NCBI GenBank assembly: GCA_007753675.1
Contig: CP036432.1
Location: 9,302,233 to 9,366,232 of the forward strand
Length of the DNA: 64,000 nt
Reading direction: 5' to 3'
Origin: Stieleria magnilauensis
GTDB lineage: Bacteria; Planctomycetota; Planctomycetia; Pirellulales; Pirellulaceae
Shown: positions 24,665-33,078 of the stretch, piece by piece
Layout of the letters: each line of letters opens with the position of its first letter
Numbering within the stretch: position 1 is the first letter of the stretch
Notes under the pieces: model-generated
Told to the model about the DNA's origin: nothing
What the model saw: only the letters and a program-made list of their open reading frames with translations
Database searches by the model: none
Made by a program: the position numbers and the translations under genes

Positions 24665-25576
24665 ATGACCACCAGCCGCCGTCAATTCATCGCCGCGTCC
24701 GCCGCCAGTGTGGCCGCCAGCTTCGCCGCCGCCCCGTTTCAATCGGCGCTCGGAAACGACGACACCGCATCTGATAAGAATACCATCTGTGTCTTCACCA
24801 AACCGTTTAACTCGCTGACCTTTGACGAACTGGCCGAAAAGATCGCGGAAATCGGATACGACGGGATCGAGGCTCCGATTCGTCGCGGCGGACACATCGA
24901 ACCGGAAGCGTGTGCCGATGAACTGCCCAAACTGGTCGAAGCACTCGCCAAGTACGGCCTGGAAATCACCGTCATGACGTCCGACATCAATGACCCGGCC
25001 GACCCGCTGACCGAGCGGGTACTGCGCACCGCCGCAACCCTGGGGATCCAGCGATACCGCATGAAATATGTCCACTATTCCCCGGATCGGGCGATCAACG
25101 ACCAGCTCGCCGATTGGCACGACCAATTCGTCGATTTGGCGGCCTTGAATCACGACTTCGGCATCACCGGACTGTACCAAAACCACGCCGGCACCAAATA
25201 CATGGGCGCTGCGATCTGGGATCTCGATCGCGTCCTGGACGGCATCGCGCCGACCGACATCGGTATGGCCTATGACATTCGACATGCCACCGTCGAGGGA
25301 GGCACAAGCTGGCCGACCACCTTCCGCATGATCCGTGACCACATCGACACGGTCTACGTCAAAGACTTCGTCTGGGAAGGGACCAAAATGAAGAATGTGC
25401 CGCTGGGCGAAGGCCGGGTCGCCCCCGCCTTTTTCAACATGCTGGCCGAGACCGACTTCACCGGCCCGATTTCACTGCACGAAGAATACATCGATCACAA
25501 AGCCCCCGAACTCGTGCCCCAACACCTCGCCGCGATCAAAAAAGACCTCGCAACGCTGCAGGACATGATGAAGTAG
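24665..25576 (+). CDS. Tat-exported sugar phosphate isomerase/epimerase-like TIM-barrel protein
   Basis: A 303-residue protein. The N-terminus MTTSRRQFIAASAASVAASF is a twin-arginine signal, which decides the ATG at 24665 over the longer upstream frame. The mature part has the AP-endonuclease-2/xylose-isomerase-like barrel: FDELAEKIAEIGYDGIEAP, YQNHAGTKYMG, IGMAYDIRHATVEGG, YVKDFVW and SLHEEYID, with His/Asp/Glu residues suited to bind a metal. Planctomycetes have many such exported paralogs near sugar-degradation genes. Substrate unknown. Divergent from the AmmeMemoRadiSam gene with 139 bases between starts. Confidence 0.82.
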   Translation: MTTSRRQFIAASAASVAASFAAAPFQSALGNDDTASDKNTICVFTKPFNSLTFDELAEKIAEIGYDGIEAPIRRGGHIEPEACADELPKLVEALAKYGLEITVMTSDINDPADPLTERVLRTAATLGIQRYRMKYVHYSPDRAINDQLADWHDQFVDLAALNHDFGITGLYQNHAGTKYMGAAIWDLDRVLDGIAPTDIGMAYDIRHATVEGGTSWPTTFRMIRDHIDTVYVKDFVWEGTKMKNVPLGEGRVAPAFFNMLAETDFTGPISLHEEYIDHKAPELVPQHLAAIKKDLATLQDMMK

Positions 25577-25596
25577 TCCCAATGGCACGGGCATAC

Positions 25597-25983
25597 GTGT
25601 TGGTGTGCAGGCTTCAGCCGCCCAAGATCGCTGCTCCGCAGCGACCGGGAATCGCCTCAAGGCTAAACACCAACGTGCGCTGGTGTGCAGACTTCAGCCG
25701 CCCGTTTCGCTGCTCCGCAGCGACCGGGAATCGCCTCAAGGCTAGACACCAACGTGCGCTGGTGTGCAGGCTTCAGCCGCCCGTTTCGCTGCTCCGCAGC
25801 GACCGGGAATCGCCTCAAGGCTAGACACCAACGTGCGCTGGTGTCCAGGCTTCAGCCGCCCGTTTCGCTGCTCCGCAGCGACCGGGAATCGCCTCAAGGC
25901 TAGACACCAACGTGCGCTGGTGTCCAGGCCTCAGCCGCCCAAGATCGCTGCTCCGCAGCGACCGGCAACCGCCTAAAGGCTAA
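25597..25983. repeat. Tandem array of five 79-bp palindromic repeats
   Basis: TGGTGTGCAG/TGGTGTCCAG starts at 25601, 25681, 25760, 25839 and 25918, giving periods of 80, 79, 79 and 79. Each unit holds short hairpins: GGCTTCAGCC, CGCTGCTCCGCAGCG and GCCTCAAGGC, with TGGTGT and ACACCA at the ends. The array fills the convergent gap between the TIM-barrel gene and the dockerin gene, and its last bases encode the stop codon of the dockerin gene. Open frames through the array are an artefact of the repeats. Confidence 0.92.
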
Positions 25984-27007
25984 CGACGACCAGTTCTGTC
26001 AGACTGATCGGATCCGCCGGCGGATTGTCTGATCGGAGCACCGTCCAGATCCTCTGCGCCAGGTCGGTCGGAACCGTCGCCCCGTCCACGTTCACCGTCA
26101 ACGACTCTCCCGTCGCCAGACTTGCAGTGACAGAAATCAGATTTTCCGCCGACGCCTCTTCGTATCGAAATTCAATCGAGGAACCGTCCGCGTATTGCGT
26201 GTGGTGCGACACGATCGCTCCCAAAGTCTCTTCAAATCCCTCGATCGGTCGACGGATGTCATCGGGATCAAATAATCGAAGCGGCCAGATAAATGGATCC
26301 TCAGGGGACACGATCACCGTCGACACATCACTCGTCCACCCGGGAAGGCAAACATACTGCTCGGTTGTTTCGCTCCCGTCGGCTCCGAAACGCGTGACCG
26401 TTGCCGACCCATCTCCCTCCAGATACTCAGCGCTCAGCAAACCGCTTGCCGGTTTCGCAATGATCAACGGCAAACCATCCCGATTGCGAAGATAGACGTT
26501 GCCCTGGTCCCAGATCACCGTCACCCCAGCATCGACAACCTCGACGGACTTCGATCGTCCGTCCGCCGCCGTGAACACCACCGATGTCGGCTCCCCCTGA
26601 CCATCCGGAATCACCGCGACCGTTCCGTTGGATGGTTCTTCCGCAGCCTGATCAATGGCCAATCGATTGATCACCCGCAAGATATCCACCAGCCCGATCA
26701 CCCCGTCTCCGCTGACGTCGGGATGAAATCCGGCGTAGGGCTCCATCGCCGCGGGATCGTCCTCCGACCACGCCGACTGCATCGTTTCGATCGCCGACAA
26801 TTCATAGTCCCCGATCAGATTGATCAGCTGCAGCACGTCGATCGGACGCACGTACCCATCGCCATTGACGTCATACGCATTGCTCTGATTGTGCCAGTCC
26901 CCGAACTCAACGCCCCCGGCACCTCCGGCAAGCGGCAAACGCGGCTCCAGCGGTTGCATTCGAACCGATCTCGCGGCGATTCGAGACCGTGACTGATGTT
27001 TCAACAT
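25973..27007 (-). CDS. Secreted protein with dockerin type I repeats
   Basis: A 344-residue protein. RMQPLEPRLPLAGG near the N-terminus matches the sorting-like motif found on many planctomycete secreted proteins. Two calcium-binding dockerin-type segments follow: YDVNGDGYVRPIDVLQLINL at about 45-64 and HPDVSGDGVIGLVDILRVI at about 93-111. The remaining 220 residues are beta-rich without a recognised domain. I chose the ATG at 27007; a TTG 75 bases upstream extends the frame. The last two codons and the stop come from the 79-bp repeat array, so the original C-terminus may have been longer or different. Confidence 0.75.
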   Translation of the reverse strand: MLKHQSRSRIAARSVRMQPLEPRLPLAGGAGGVEFGDWHNQSNAYDVNGDGYVRPIDVLQLINLIGDYELSAIETMQSAWSEDDPAAMEPYAGFHPDVSGDGVIGLVDILRVINRLAIDQAAEEPSNGTVAVIPDGQGEPTSVVFTAADGRSKSVEVVDAGVTVIWDQGNVYLRNRDGLPLIIAKPASGLLSAEYLEGDGSATVTRFGADGSETTEQYVCLPGWTSDVSTVIVSPEDPFIWPLRLFDPDDIRRPIEGFEETLGAIVSHHTQYADGSSIEFRYEEASAENLISVTASLATGESLTVNVDGATVPTDLAQRIWTVLRSDNPPADPISLTELVVVSL

Positions 27008-27136
27008 GACGTCACCGGTAGATTTCAATTCCCAGGGAGCTTCACTCAGTCCTGTTCCATTGTTGGCAGATTCGTGCTTCAACTGTCACTCGCAATAGAA
27101 AAATTTCATCAAGAATCATCCTCTCGCCGTTGCGGG

Positions 27137-27736
27137 CTACCAAATCAGCGGGATGAGACGCCAACGGACTTGCCGACAGTAACGCTGGTAGGCTTCGCTG
27201 CTCAACAACAACCGTTCTTCGACATGGATCCGGATCGCGAACAGCGCGACGATGGGCAGCAAGATCACAAGTTGCTGCCAGTGCAACTCGGCGGCGACGA
27301 AACAAGCGACGACCATCACCAGTTCACCGAGATAGGCGGGATGCCGAATGATCGAGAACGGTCCGCGCACGACCGTGCCGCGAATCGCCGGCAAGATCGC
27401 GAAGCAGCGGCCGAGGAAGGCGAAACTCACGATCGCCAGACCACAGCCCGACACGAACAGAATTTGCGCCGCGACATTCCAATCGTTGGGCGACCACCCG
27501 AACACCCAGCCGCCGACAAGCACCGCCGGGACGGCCATCAAACCGGTTGCCCAATCACTCTGTTTTTCAGCACCACGCCGGACCAGAAAAAGCACGCCCA
27601 CCATCAAGTGCAACAGCGACGTCGCGATCAAGATTGCCATCGGGCGCTGTCCCAGATTGGACCACGTCGCCGCGCCGGCCCAGCTCAGGATCGAAACGCC
27701 GATCGCGATGTCAACGAGACGCGGCGGCGGGGGCAC
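27137..27736 (-). CDS. Isoprenylcysteine methyltransferase-like (ICMT/NnrU) membrane protein
   Basis: A 199-residue protein with about five hydrophobic helices. The C-terminal core reads GPFSIIRHPAYLGELVM and later HVEERLLLSSEAYQRYCRQV, the SAM-binding signature of the isoprenylcysteine carboxyl methyltransferase/PEMT-like family. The start is a GTG at 27736 that shares one base with the TAG stop of the upstream gene (TAGTG); a longer frame reads through the upstream gene and is unlikely. Methylation of a lipid or membrane substrate is inferred; a true prenyl-protein substrate is not expected in bacteria. Confidence 0.75.
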   Translation of the reverse strand: MPPPPRLVDIAIGVSILSWAGAATWSNLGQRPMAILIATSLLHLMVGVLFLVRRGAEKQSDWATGLMAVPAVLVGGWVFGWSPNDWNVAAQILFVSGCGLAIVSFAFLGRCFAILPAIRGTVVRGPFSIIRHPAYLGELVMVVACFVAAELHWQQLVILLPIVALFAIRIHVEERLLLSSEAYQRYCRQVRWRLIPLIW

Positions 27737-28032
27737 TAGTAGATCCAGAATCCCCAGTTGAACATCCAGCTGAGCAAGTTGATCACGATCAACCCGCCGC
27801 CCCAGATCATCCATCCCTGCACTTCCGATCCGCCACCGGCGTGTTGCGCTTCCATCATGTGATGCTCAATCGAACCGACGAAGCCGGCCGCTTCATCCGG
27901 ATCCCATCCGCTGTCGACCAACTTCTGCGAGATCGATTGCGGGTCTTCACCCTCGGCCAAACTTTTTGCCACGACCTCGGCCAAGCCTTGAATCTCATCG
28001 GATTCCTGTCCGGGTGGCAATTCCTGATTCAT
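27736..28032 (-). CDS. Small protein with helical N-terminus and one membrane helix
   Basis: A 98-residue protein from the ATG at 28032. Residues 10-60 are acidic and helical, including SISQKLVDSGWDPDEAAGFV, which recalls a UBA-like three-helix bundle. The C-terminus holds a single membrane helix (MIWGGGLIVINLLSWMFNW) and ends at the membrane. The stop overlaps the start of the ICMT-like gene by one base, so the two are translationally coupled. I do not recognise a family. Confidence 0.65.
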   Translation of the reverse strand: MNQELPPGQESDEIQGLAEVVAKSLAEGEDPQSISQKLVDSGWDPDEAAGFVGSIEHHMMEAQHAGGGSEVQGWMIWGGGLIVINLLSWMFNWGFWIY

Positions 28033-28176
28033 TGTCAATTCGACCGCGTGAAAAAGAGGGGATTTGACGGCCACTCTATGGCGATCGGAGTCGGCTGTCA
28101 AATCGACGTTTACTCCTTTGAGTCATCGCCGTCTCCTTCGCCGCATCCCGCTGGCCGTCGCATTCCAGCCGTCACG

Positions 28177-29034
28177 TCAGCCGGTGGCGCGCGTCGATGA
28201 GTCGTTCATCGTTTTCGGTACAAAAAAACCCACCGCCGACAATCCGATCATGGCCAAGAGCACCGAATACAACAGGTTGTTGGAAAAGAACGCGATCGAA
28301 AAAAAGATCGTCACGCCCGCCGCGGCCGCCCAGCGCGGCGGCAGTAACCACAATCCGAACCCGAACAACGTTTCCACCACAATCACCTTGCGGCTGTACC
28401 ACGTCGCGATGCCGCGCAGCGTCTCGGCGTCGTACGTCTCTCGCAAATAGTTGAACACCCAGAAGTCGCGTTCGCGAAAATAAATGTCGTAAAAGACTTC
28501 ACCCGACCAGTACTCCGGTGTCCACTTTCCGACCGCGCCGCCGAGCAGAATCATCGACGCGATCGCGCGGCCTAAAAATGCCCCGCGACGCAGCAGATCC
28601 GATGGCTCGTCCCGTTCCATCCGCGTCGCAAACCAGAACACCCAAATCGAAGCCCACAAGCTGGTCGCAAACGTCATGTCGTTGTGACTGCCCTGATGAA
28701 GCAACATGATTGCCAGGCAACCGACCTGTGCCGACGCACACAACATGCGAATCCAAGGCAACATGCCGACCACGCCCAAGATGATCGCGGTCAGTGATCC
28801 GAGATAGGCCCAACGGATCACATCGGCCGATTGCAGCCACGCCGGAAAGAACGGATCGGACAGCAGCAGCCGATGATAAACCTGATCGGCCAGTAAGAAG
28901 AACTCGTACTTCCATGCCAGTCCTGCGAACACGCTGATCTGAACGATCAAGTACGCCCACAACACCCGTCCCGAGTAAGGCGCCGCGACTTCGACTTCCT
29001 CTCCACTGCCGTCTGTTGCCTTGCCGCCGAACAT
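28177..29034 (-). CDS. HTTM-like polytopic membrane protein
   Basis: A 285-residue protein with about seven hydrophobic helices. The segment VGKWTPEYWSGEVFYD, followed by DFWVFNYLRETYD and TWYSRKVIVVETLFGFGLWL, resembles the HTTM (vitamin K-dependent carboxylase-like) and DoxX-type membrane families, but the match is loose and no active-site residue can be assigned. The ATG at 29034 overlaps the TGA of the preceding gene (TGATG), showing tight coupling. A preceding GTG would add one residue. Confidence 0.65.
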   Translation of the reverse strand: MFGGKATDGSGEEVEVAAPYSGRVLWAYLIVQISVFAGLAWKYEFFLLADQVYHRLLLSDPFFPAWLQSADVIRWAYLGSLTAIILGVVGMLPWIRMLCASAQVGCLAIMLLHQGSHNDMTFATSLWASIWVFWFATRMERDEPSDLLRRGAFLGRAIASMILLGGAVGKWTPEYWSGEVFYDIYFRERDFWVFNYLRETYDAETLRGIATWYSRKVIVVETLFGFGLWLLPPRWAAAAGVTIFFSIAFFSNNLLYSVLLAMIGLSAVGFFVPKTMNDSSTRATG

Positions 29035-29516
29035 CACCGGTCACCCCCGGGCGAAAGAATCTCAGACGACTCGCGAATCCACTCGAATCTGCCTTCGCCG
29101 ATCGGCTTGGCGTGGATCTTGGTTTCCAACGTCTGCCCCCGATAAGACGATCTGATCGTCACCCAGCGATCCTGACCGGGACTGAGCAACGAGTAGCGTC
29201 CGTTGGCGAACGTCAGCACCCGAGTGGGAAAGTGGTTGATGTAGCGGGGTCGGCTCGCGTCGAGCACCGGCGTGATCAAACCTTCCGGTAAATCGCGGAT
29301 CTCGTATTGATTGCCGAAGTTGTACATCGCCGGAACCGGCGCCTGGATGGCCCAACACGCAAACGATTCGGTCGACAAATGAAAACGCTTCATCGTCACG
29401 CGGGCGATCGCCGGATAAAACGGCATCAGCAACAACCAAACCGTCACCGCGCAGACGCCCAGCAGGATCAGCACGAACAGCGGATCGCGACGGGGCCGGC
29501 GAGTTTCTGTGTCCAT
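29034..29516 (-). CDS. Single-pass membrane protein, first gene of a four-gene membrane operon
   Basis: A 160-residue protein. GGAGG lies five bases before the ATG at 29516, which decides the start over a longer frame. A basic stretch (ETRRPRRD) precedes one membrane helix (PLFVLILLGVCAVTVWLLLM); the remaining 110 residues are probably periplasmic and beta-rich, with YINHFPTRVLTFANGRYSLL. No family recognised. Its stop overlaps the start of the HTTM-like gene, and such small partners commonly accompany HTTM-like proteins, so the pair likely forms a complex. Confidence 0.7.
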   Translation of the reverse strand: MDTETRRPRRDPLFVLILLGVCAVTVWLLLMPFYPAIARVTMKRFHLSTESFACWAIQAPVPAMYNFGNQYEIRDLPEGLITPVLDASRPRYINHFPTRVLTFANGRYSLLSPGQDRWVTIRSSYRGQTLETKIHAKPIGEGRFEWIRESSEILSPGGDR

Positions 29517-29608
29517 GGCATCCTCCGCAGCAACGCGACGATCGGTTGTATCGTTTCTCAATCGTGGGATAGGCTTCTGAGCAGGGATGACGCAACCTGC
29601 CTGATCGT

Positions 29609-29848
29609 TTAAATCGCCAAACCCTCATACGCCCGGTCAAGCTCAAGCGTCAGAGTTTCAATCGGCAATTCGAACCGCTCCCCTGCACCGTACTCCTGAC
29701 GGAGGAAGCCTGAATCCCCGCGAGTGTAAACCACTGCCGATTTCACGGTTTGTTCCATCAGCGAAGGTTGTGCATGGCCGTTGGCCAAAAAGCCACTTGT
29801 GCAGATACCAATGCCAGGGGGAGAGTGACCAATACCTTTGATGATCAA
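29609..29848 (-). pseudogene. Possible 5'-truncated Uma2-family remnant
   Basis: The last 45 codons read SAVVYTRGDSGFLRQEYGAG, then ERFELPIETLTLELDRAYEG. This resembles the C-terminal end of Uma2 (DUF820) PD-(D/E)xK-like nucleases, which finish with a similar VYxR...LELPxLxLxLDLxxxYxG. The catalytic core that should precede it is missing; upstream lies only a short unrelated stretch and then a CCCACGGAT palindrome. The resemblance is weak, and the frame could also be chance. Confidence 0.3.
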
Positions 29849-29893
29849 CGATGCAAAAACTGCTCGACCTCAAAATGGCAAAGCTAAAAAAAT

Positions 29894-29970
29894 AGCCCAC
29901 CGATGGCAGCGCGAACCCACGGATCCCTGGCTGATTCGCATCCGTGGGTTCGCGCTGCTATCCGTGGGCT
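29894..29970. repeat. Long CCCACGGAT-family hairpin, possibly a two-way terminator
   Basis: A 31-base arm beginning AGCCCACCGATGGCAGCGCG (29894-29924) is inverted at 29940-29970 with only two mismatches. T runs lie outside both arms: TTTTTTT on the minus-strand side and TTTT on the plus side. It lies 73 bases past the gatB stop on the minus strand and could end that transcript. Same family as 7482-7534. Confidence 0.7.
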
Positions 29971-30043
29971 TTTAAACCGTTGCAGAGTTCCCGGAATTGC
30001 CCATCAATCCATCAACGGACCGCGACGGGCCTTTCACCACGAC

Positions 30044-31516
30044 TCACGCATTCTCGATCAACCGCAATGCGATCTCTCGAATTATTTGCGGATTGGCGTT
30101 GGGGTTCTTGCTGCGGGCTTGACCGATCAAGGAACCGACGGCTTTTTGATTGCCGTTTTTGACATCGTCGACGACCTTGGGGTTAGCCGCGAGCAGCTCT
30201 TTGACCAACGTTTCCATTTCCGAATCGTCAACGGCCTCGATCCCCAAGGCCTTGATCGCCTCGTCGATGCCGCCGCCGTTTTCGCTGAGGTGCTTGAACA
30301 CGTCGCGGGCGCGGTCGTTGGTCAGTTCTCCGCTGCTGACTTTGGAGAGCAGTTGAGCCAGTTGTTCGGCCGTCACGCCGAAGGACTCGATGTCCCCGCC
30401 CTGCTCTTTCAACGATCGCATCACGTCCTGCTGGATCCAACTGCTGGCGCGTTTTCCGTCACCGCAGGCCATCGCGACGGCGTCATAATACTGGACCATG
30501 CCGCGGCCTTGAGAAACGATCACGTCGGCGTCGTAGGCTTTGATGCCGTACTGCGACTGCAATCGCTCGCGGGTCTCTTCCGGAGTCTCCCCGAGTGACG
30601 CGCGGATCTCTTCGACGCGTTCGCTGGGGATTCGGATCGGCAACAAGTCGGGACAAGGAAAATAGCGGTAGTCGGCGGATTCTTCTTTCTCACGCTGCGG
30701 ATACGTCACGCCTTTGACGTCATTCCAGCCGAAGGTGCGTTTGCCGTGAGTCTCGATCGTGTTCCCCGTTTCCTCCCACTCGGCATACTGTCGGTCGACT
30801 TCAAAGTGCAGCGCCGCGACGACGTTGCGAAAGCTGTTCATGTTTTTGACTTCGACGATCGGCGTGGCAATCCGCTCGCCATGTTTGTCGATGTGCAAGT
30901 TGACGTTGGCATCCACCCGCAGACTGCCCTCTTGCATTTCGCAATCCGAAACGCCCAAGTGCGTCATCATCTCTTTCAGTTTGGTCAGATACGCCAACGC
31001 CTCTTCAGCCGTTCGCAAATCCGGCTCACTGACGATCTCCAACAGCGGCGTTCCGCAACGGTTCAGATCGATGCGACTGTCGGCGCGGCCGGCCGCCTCG
31101 TCGTGCATGCTCTTGCCGGCGTCTTCTTCCAGGTGGGCGCGGGTGATCCCGATCTTTCGCGTGGAATCATCATCGGCCGGATCCGCGATCTCCAAACACC
31201 CGTCGGCACAGATCGGCAGATCGAACTGGCTGATCTGGTAACCCTTCGGCAAATCAGGATAGAAGTACTGTTTGCGATCCCATTTGGTCAGCGGCGGAAT
31301 ATCACAATTGATCGCCAACCCGGCTCGGATCGCCAGCTCGATCGCGTGCTCGTTGATCACCGGCAACGCGCCGGGCAAGCCTAAACAAACCGGGCAGACT
31401 TGCGTGTTGGGGGGGCTGCCGAATTTGGTACTGCAACCGCAAAACAACTTGGTCGCCGTCTTCAGTTGGACGTGGACTTCCAGTCCGATGATCGTCGTGG
31501 TCGGTAGCTGTGACAT
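30044..31516 (-). CDS. gatB: Asp-tRNA(Asn)/Glu-tRNA(Gln) amidotransferase subunit B
   Basis: A 490-residue GatB that phosphorylates the misacylated tRNA's Glu/Asp in the GatCAB complex. Family blocks are present: IIGLEVHVQLKTATKLFC, CPVCLGLPGALPVIN, KQYFYPDLPKGYQISQFD, HLEEDAGK, RCGTPLLEIVSEPD and YRYFPCPDLLP. The zinc site cysteines (CGCS and CPVC) are intact, and the YqeY-like tail is present. Three bases separate it from gatA. gatC is not in this window. Confidence 0.96.
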   Translation of the reverse strand: MSQLPTTTIIGLEVHVQLKTATKLFCGCSTKFGSPPNTQVCPVCLGLPGALPVINEHAIELAIRAGLAINCDIPPLTKWDRKQYFYPDLPKGYQISQFDLPICADGCLEIADPADDDSTRKIGITRAHLEEDAGKSMHDEAAGRADSRIDLNRCGTPLLEIVSEPDLRTAEEALAYLTKLKEMMTHLGVSDCEMQEGSLRVDANVNLHIDKHGERIATPIVEVKNMNSFRNVVAALHFEVDRQYAEWEETGNTIETHGKRTFGWNDVKGVTYPQREKEESADYRYFPCPDLLPIRIPSERVEEIRASLGETPEETRERLQSQYGIKAYDADVIVSQGRGMVQYYDAVAMACGDGKRASSWIQQDVMRSLKEQGGDIESFGVTAEQLAQLLSKVSSGELTNDRARDVFKHLSENGGGIDEAIKALGIEAVDDSEMETLVKELLAANPKVVDDVKNGNQKAVGSLIGQARSKNPNANPQIIREIALRLIENA

Positions 31517-31519
31517 CGT

Positions 31520-32980
31520 TTATTGATTCGGTCGTTGGGTGTGATAATCGGTCGCCGATTGAAAAGCAGATGCCGCGAATAGCAAGCGACTCTCTTCCAA
31601 CGTCGGGGCCTGCAGTTGAATCCCGATCGGCAATCCCGCAGGATCGAATCCGCCCGGCAACGAGATCGCGGGGACGCCGGCCAGGTTCGCGCCGACGGTG
31701 AACAGATCGCACAGATACATCTGAATCGGATCGTCAATCTTGTCGCCCAGCGGAAACGCAGGCGTCGGTGTGACCGGTCCCAACAACAGATCGACTTGCG
31801 AGAATGCGGCGTCATAATCGCCGCGAATCAACCGTCGCACCTTAAGCGCTTTGTTGTAGTATTCGTCGGCATACCCTTCGCTCAGTGCGTAGGTCCCGAT
31901 CATGATGCGGCGTTTGACTTCCGCGCCAAACCCTTCGGCACGACTGCGGCAATACATCGACACCAAGTCTTTCGCCTCTTCACCGGCGCGATGTCCATAG
32001 TGTGCCCCGTCGTAACGCGACAGGTTGCTGCTCGCTTCGCTCGGCGCGATCACGTAATAGGTCGGCACCCAATACTCGCGGTGCGGCAGATCGACATCGA
32101 CGATCTCGGCGCCCAGTTCCGCAAACACGCCGATCGCGTGCGCGACCGCGGTTCGGATCGATTCGTCGATGCCTTCGGCTTGCAACGATTCACGCAACAC
32201 CCCGATCCGCATGCCACGAAGATCGTTCGATTCGGTCGCCAAGGTGAAATCGGGAACGGCTTGGTCGAGCGACGTCGAATCCCGCGGCTCGAACCCCGCG
32301 ATCACGTTCATCAACAACGCGCACTCGTCGGCCGACCACGCCATCGGGCCGATCTGGTCCAAACTGCTGGCAAAGGCCACCAAACCGTATCGGCTGACCC
32401 GACCATAGGTCGGCTTCAATCCCGTCACGCCGCAAAACGCCGCGGGCTGACGGATGGAGCCTCCGGTGTCGGTGCCCAGACTGAGCGGAACGGTCCCGGC
32501 AGCCACCGCCGCGGCGGCGCCACCGCTGCTGCCGCCGGGAGTCCGCGAGGTATCCCAGGGGTTCTTGGTGATCCCGAACGCACTGGTTTCGGTACTCGCG
32601 CCCATTGCGAACTCGTCCATGTTCGTCTTGCCGACGATCACGGCGTCGGCGGCGCGGAGCTTTTCGACGACGGTCGCATCGTAAGGCGGACGAAACCCAC
32701 GCAGCATTTCCGACGAGCAGGTCGTCGGCATGTCGGACGTGCACAACACGTCTTTGACGGCGATCGGTACACCGGCCAGTGCCCCCAGCGGTTGCCCGGA
32801 GGCACGCTTGGCATCGACCGCTTGGGCGGCCGCGAGCGCCGCGTCGCGATCGACGTGGGTGTAAGCGTTGTGCGTCGACTGAGACGCCTCGATCGCGTCG
32901 AGGGCACGTTCGGCGATTTCAACCGCCGACGCCTCACCGGCAGCCTGCAATCGCAGCACTTCCAAAGCAGAATCAAGCAT
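31520..32980 (-). CDS. gatA: Asp-tRNA(Asn)/Glu-tRNA(Gln) amidotransferase subunit A
   Basis: A 486-residue amidase-signature glutaminase that releases ammonia for GatB. The catalytic triad is visible: Lys in VPIAVKDVLC, the cis-Ser in TPGGSSGGAAAAVA and the nucleophile Ser in GTDTGGSIRQPAAFCG. Further family blocks are KTNMDEFAMGAS and FASSLDQIGPMA. Start at 32980. It is the first gene of gatA-gatB; 350 bases upstream are mostly 79-bp repeats, so its promoter must lie close to the start or within the repeats. Confidence 0.96.
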   Translation of the reverse strand: MLDSALEVLRLQAAGEASAVEIAERALDAIEASQSTHNAYTHVDRDAALAAAQAVDAKRASGQPLGALAGVPIAVKDVLCTSDMPTTCSSEMLRGFRPPYDATVVEKLRAADAVIVGKTNMDEFAMGASTETSAFGITKNPWDTSRTPGGSSGGAAAAVAAGTVPLSLGTDTGGSIRQPAAFCGVTGLKPTYGRVSRYGLVAFASSLDQIGPMAWSADECALLMNVIAGFEPRDSTSLDQAVPDFTLATESNDLRGMRIGVLRESLQAEGIDESIRTAVAHAIGVFAELGAEIVDVDLPHREYWVPTYYVIAPSEASSNLSRYDGAHYGHRAGEEAKDLVSMYCRSRAEGFGAEVKRRIMIGTYALSEGYADEYYNKALKVRRLIRGDYDAAFSQVDLLLGPVTPTPAFPLGDKIDDPIQMYLCDLFTVGANLAGVPAISLPGGFDPAGLPIGIQLQAPTLEESRLLFAASAFQSATDYHTQRPNQ

Positions 32981-33078
32981 GAAGGGGGTGACTCGTTACG
33001 ACCAGATGGATGACAGTCATGAATTATCGACCATCCTCCGCCGATCGACCACCGGGCATCGAAGGGGGAATCGAGCGC

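Noticed and set aside
25582..25976. Three overlapping plus-strand open frames of 70-80 codons through the 79-bp array
   Set aside because: They repeat the same peptide because the DNA repeats and 79 is not a multiple of three; no ribosome site or independent support.
25597..25983. CRISPR array
   Set aside because: Units are 79 bp without unique spacers, are internally palindromic, and no cas gene is present.
31616..33013. 465-codon open frame antisense to gatA
   Set aside because: Shadow frame of gatA; Arg/His-rich composition typical of antisense reading.
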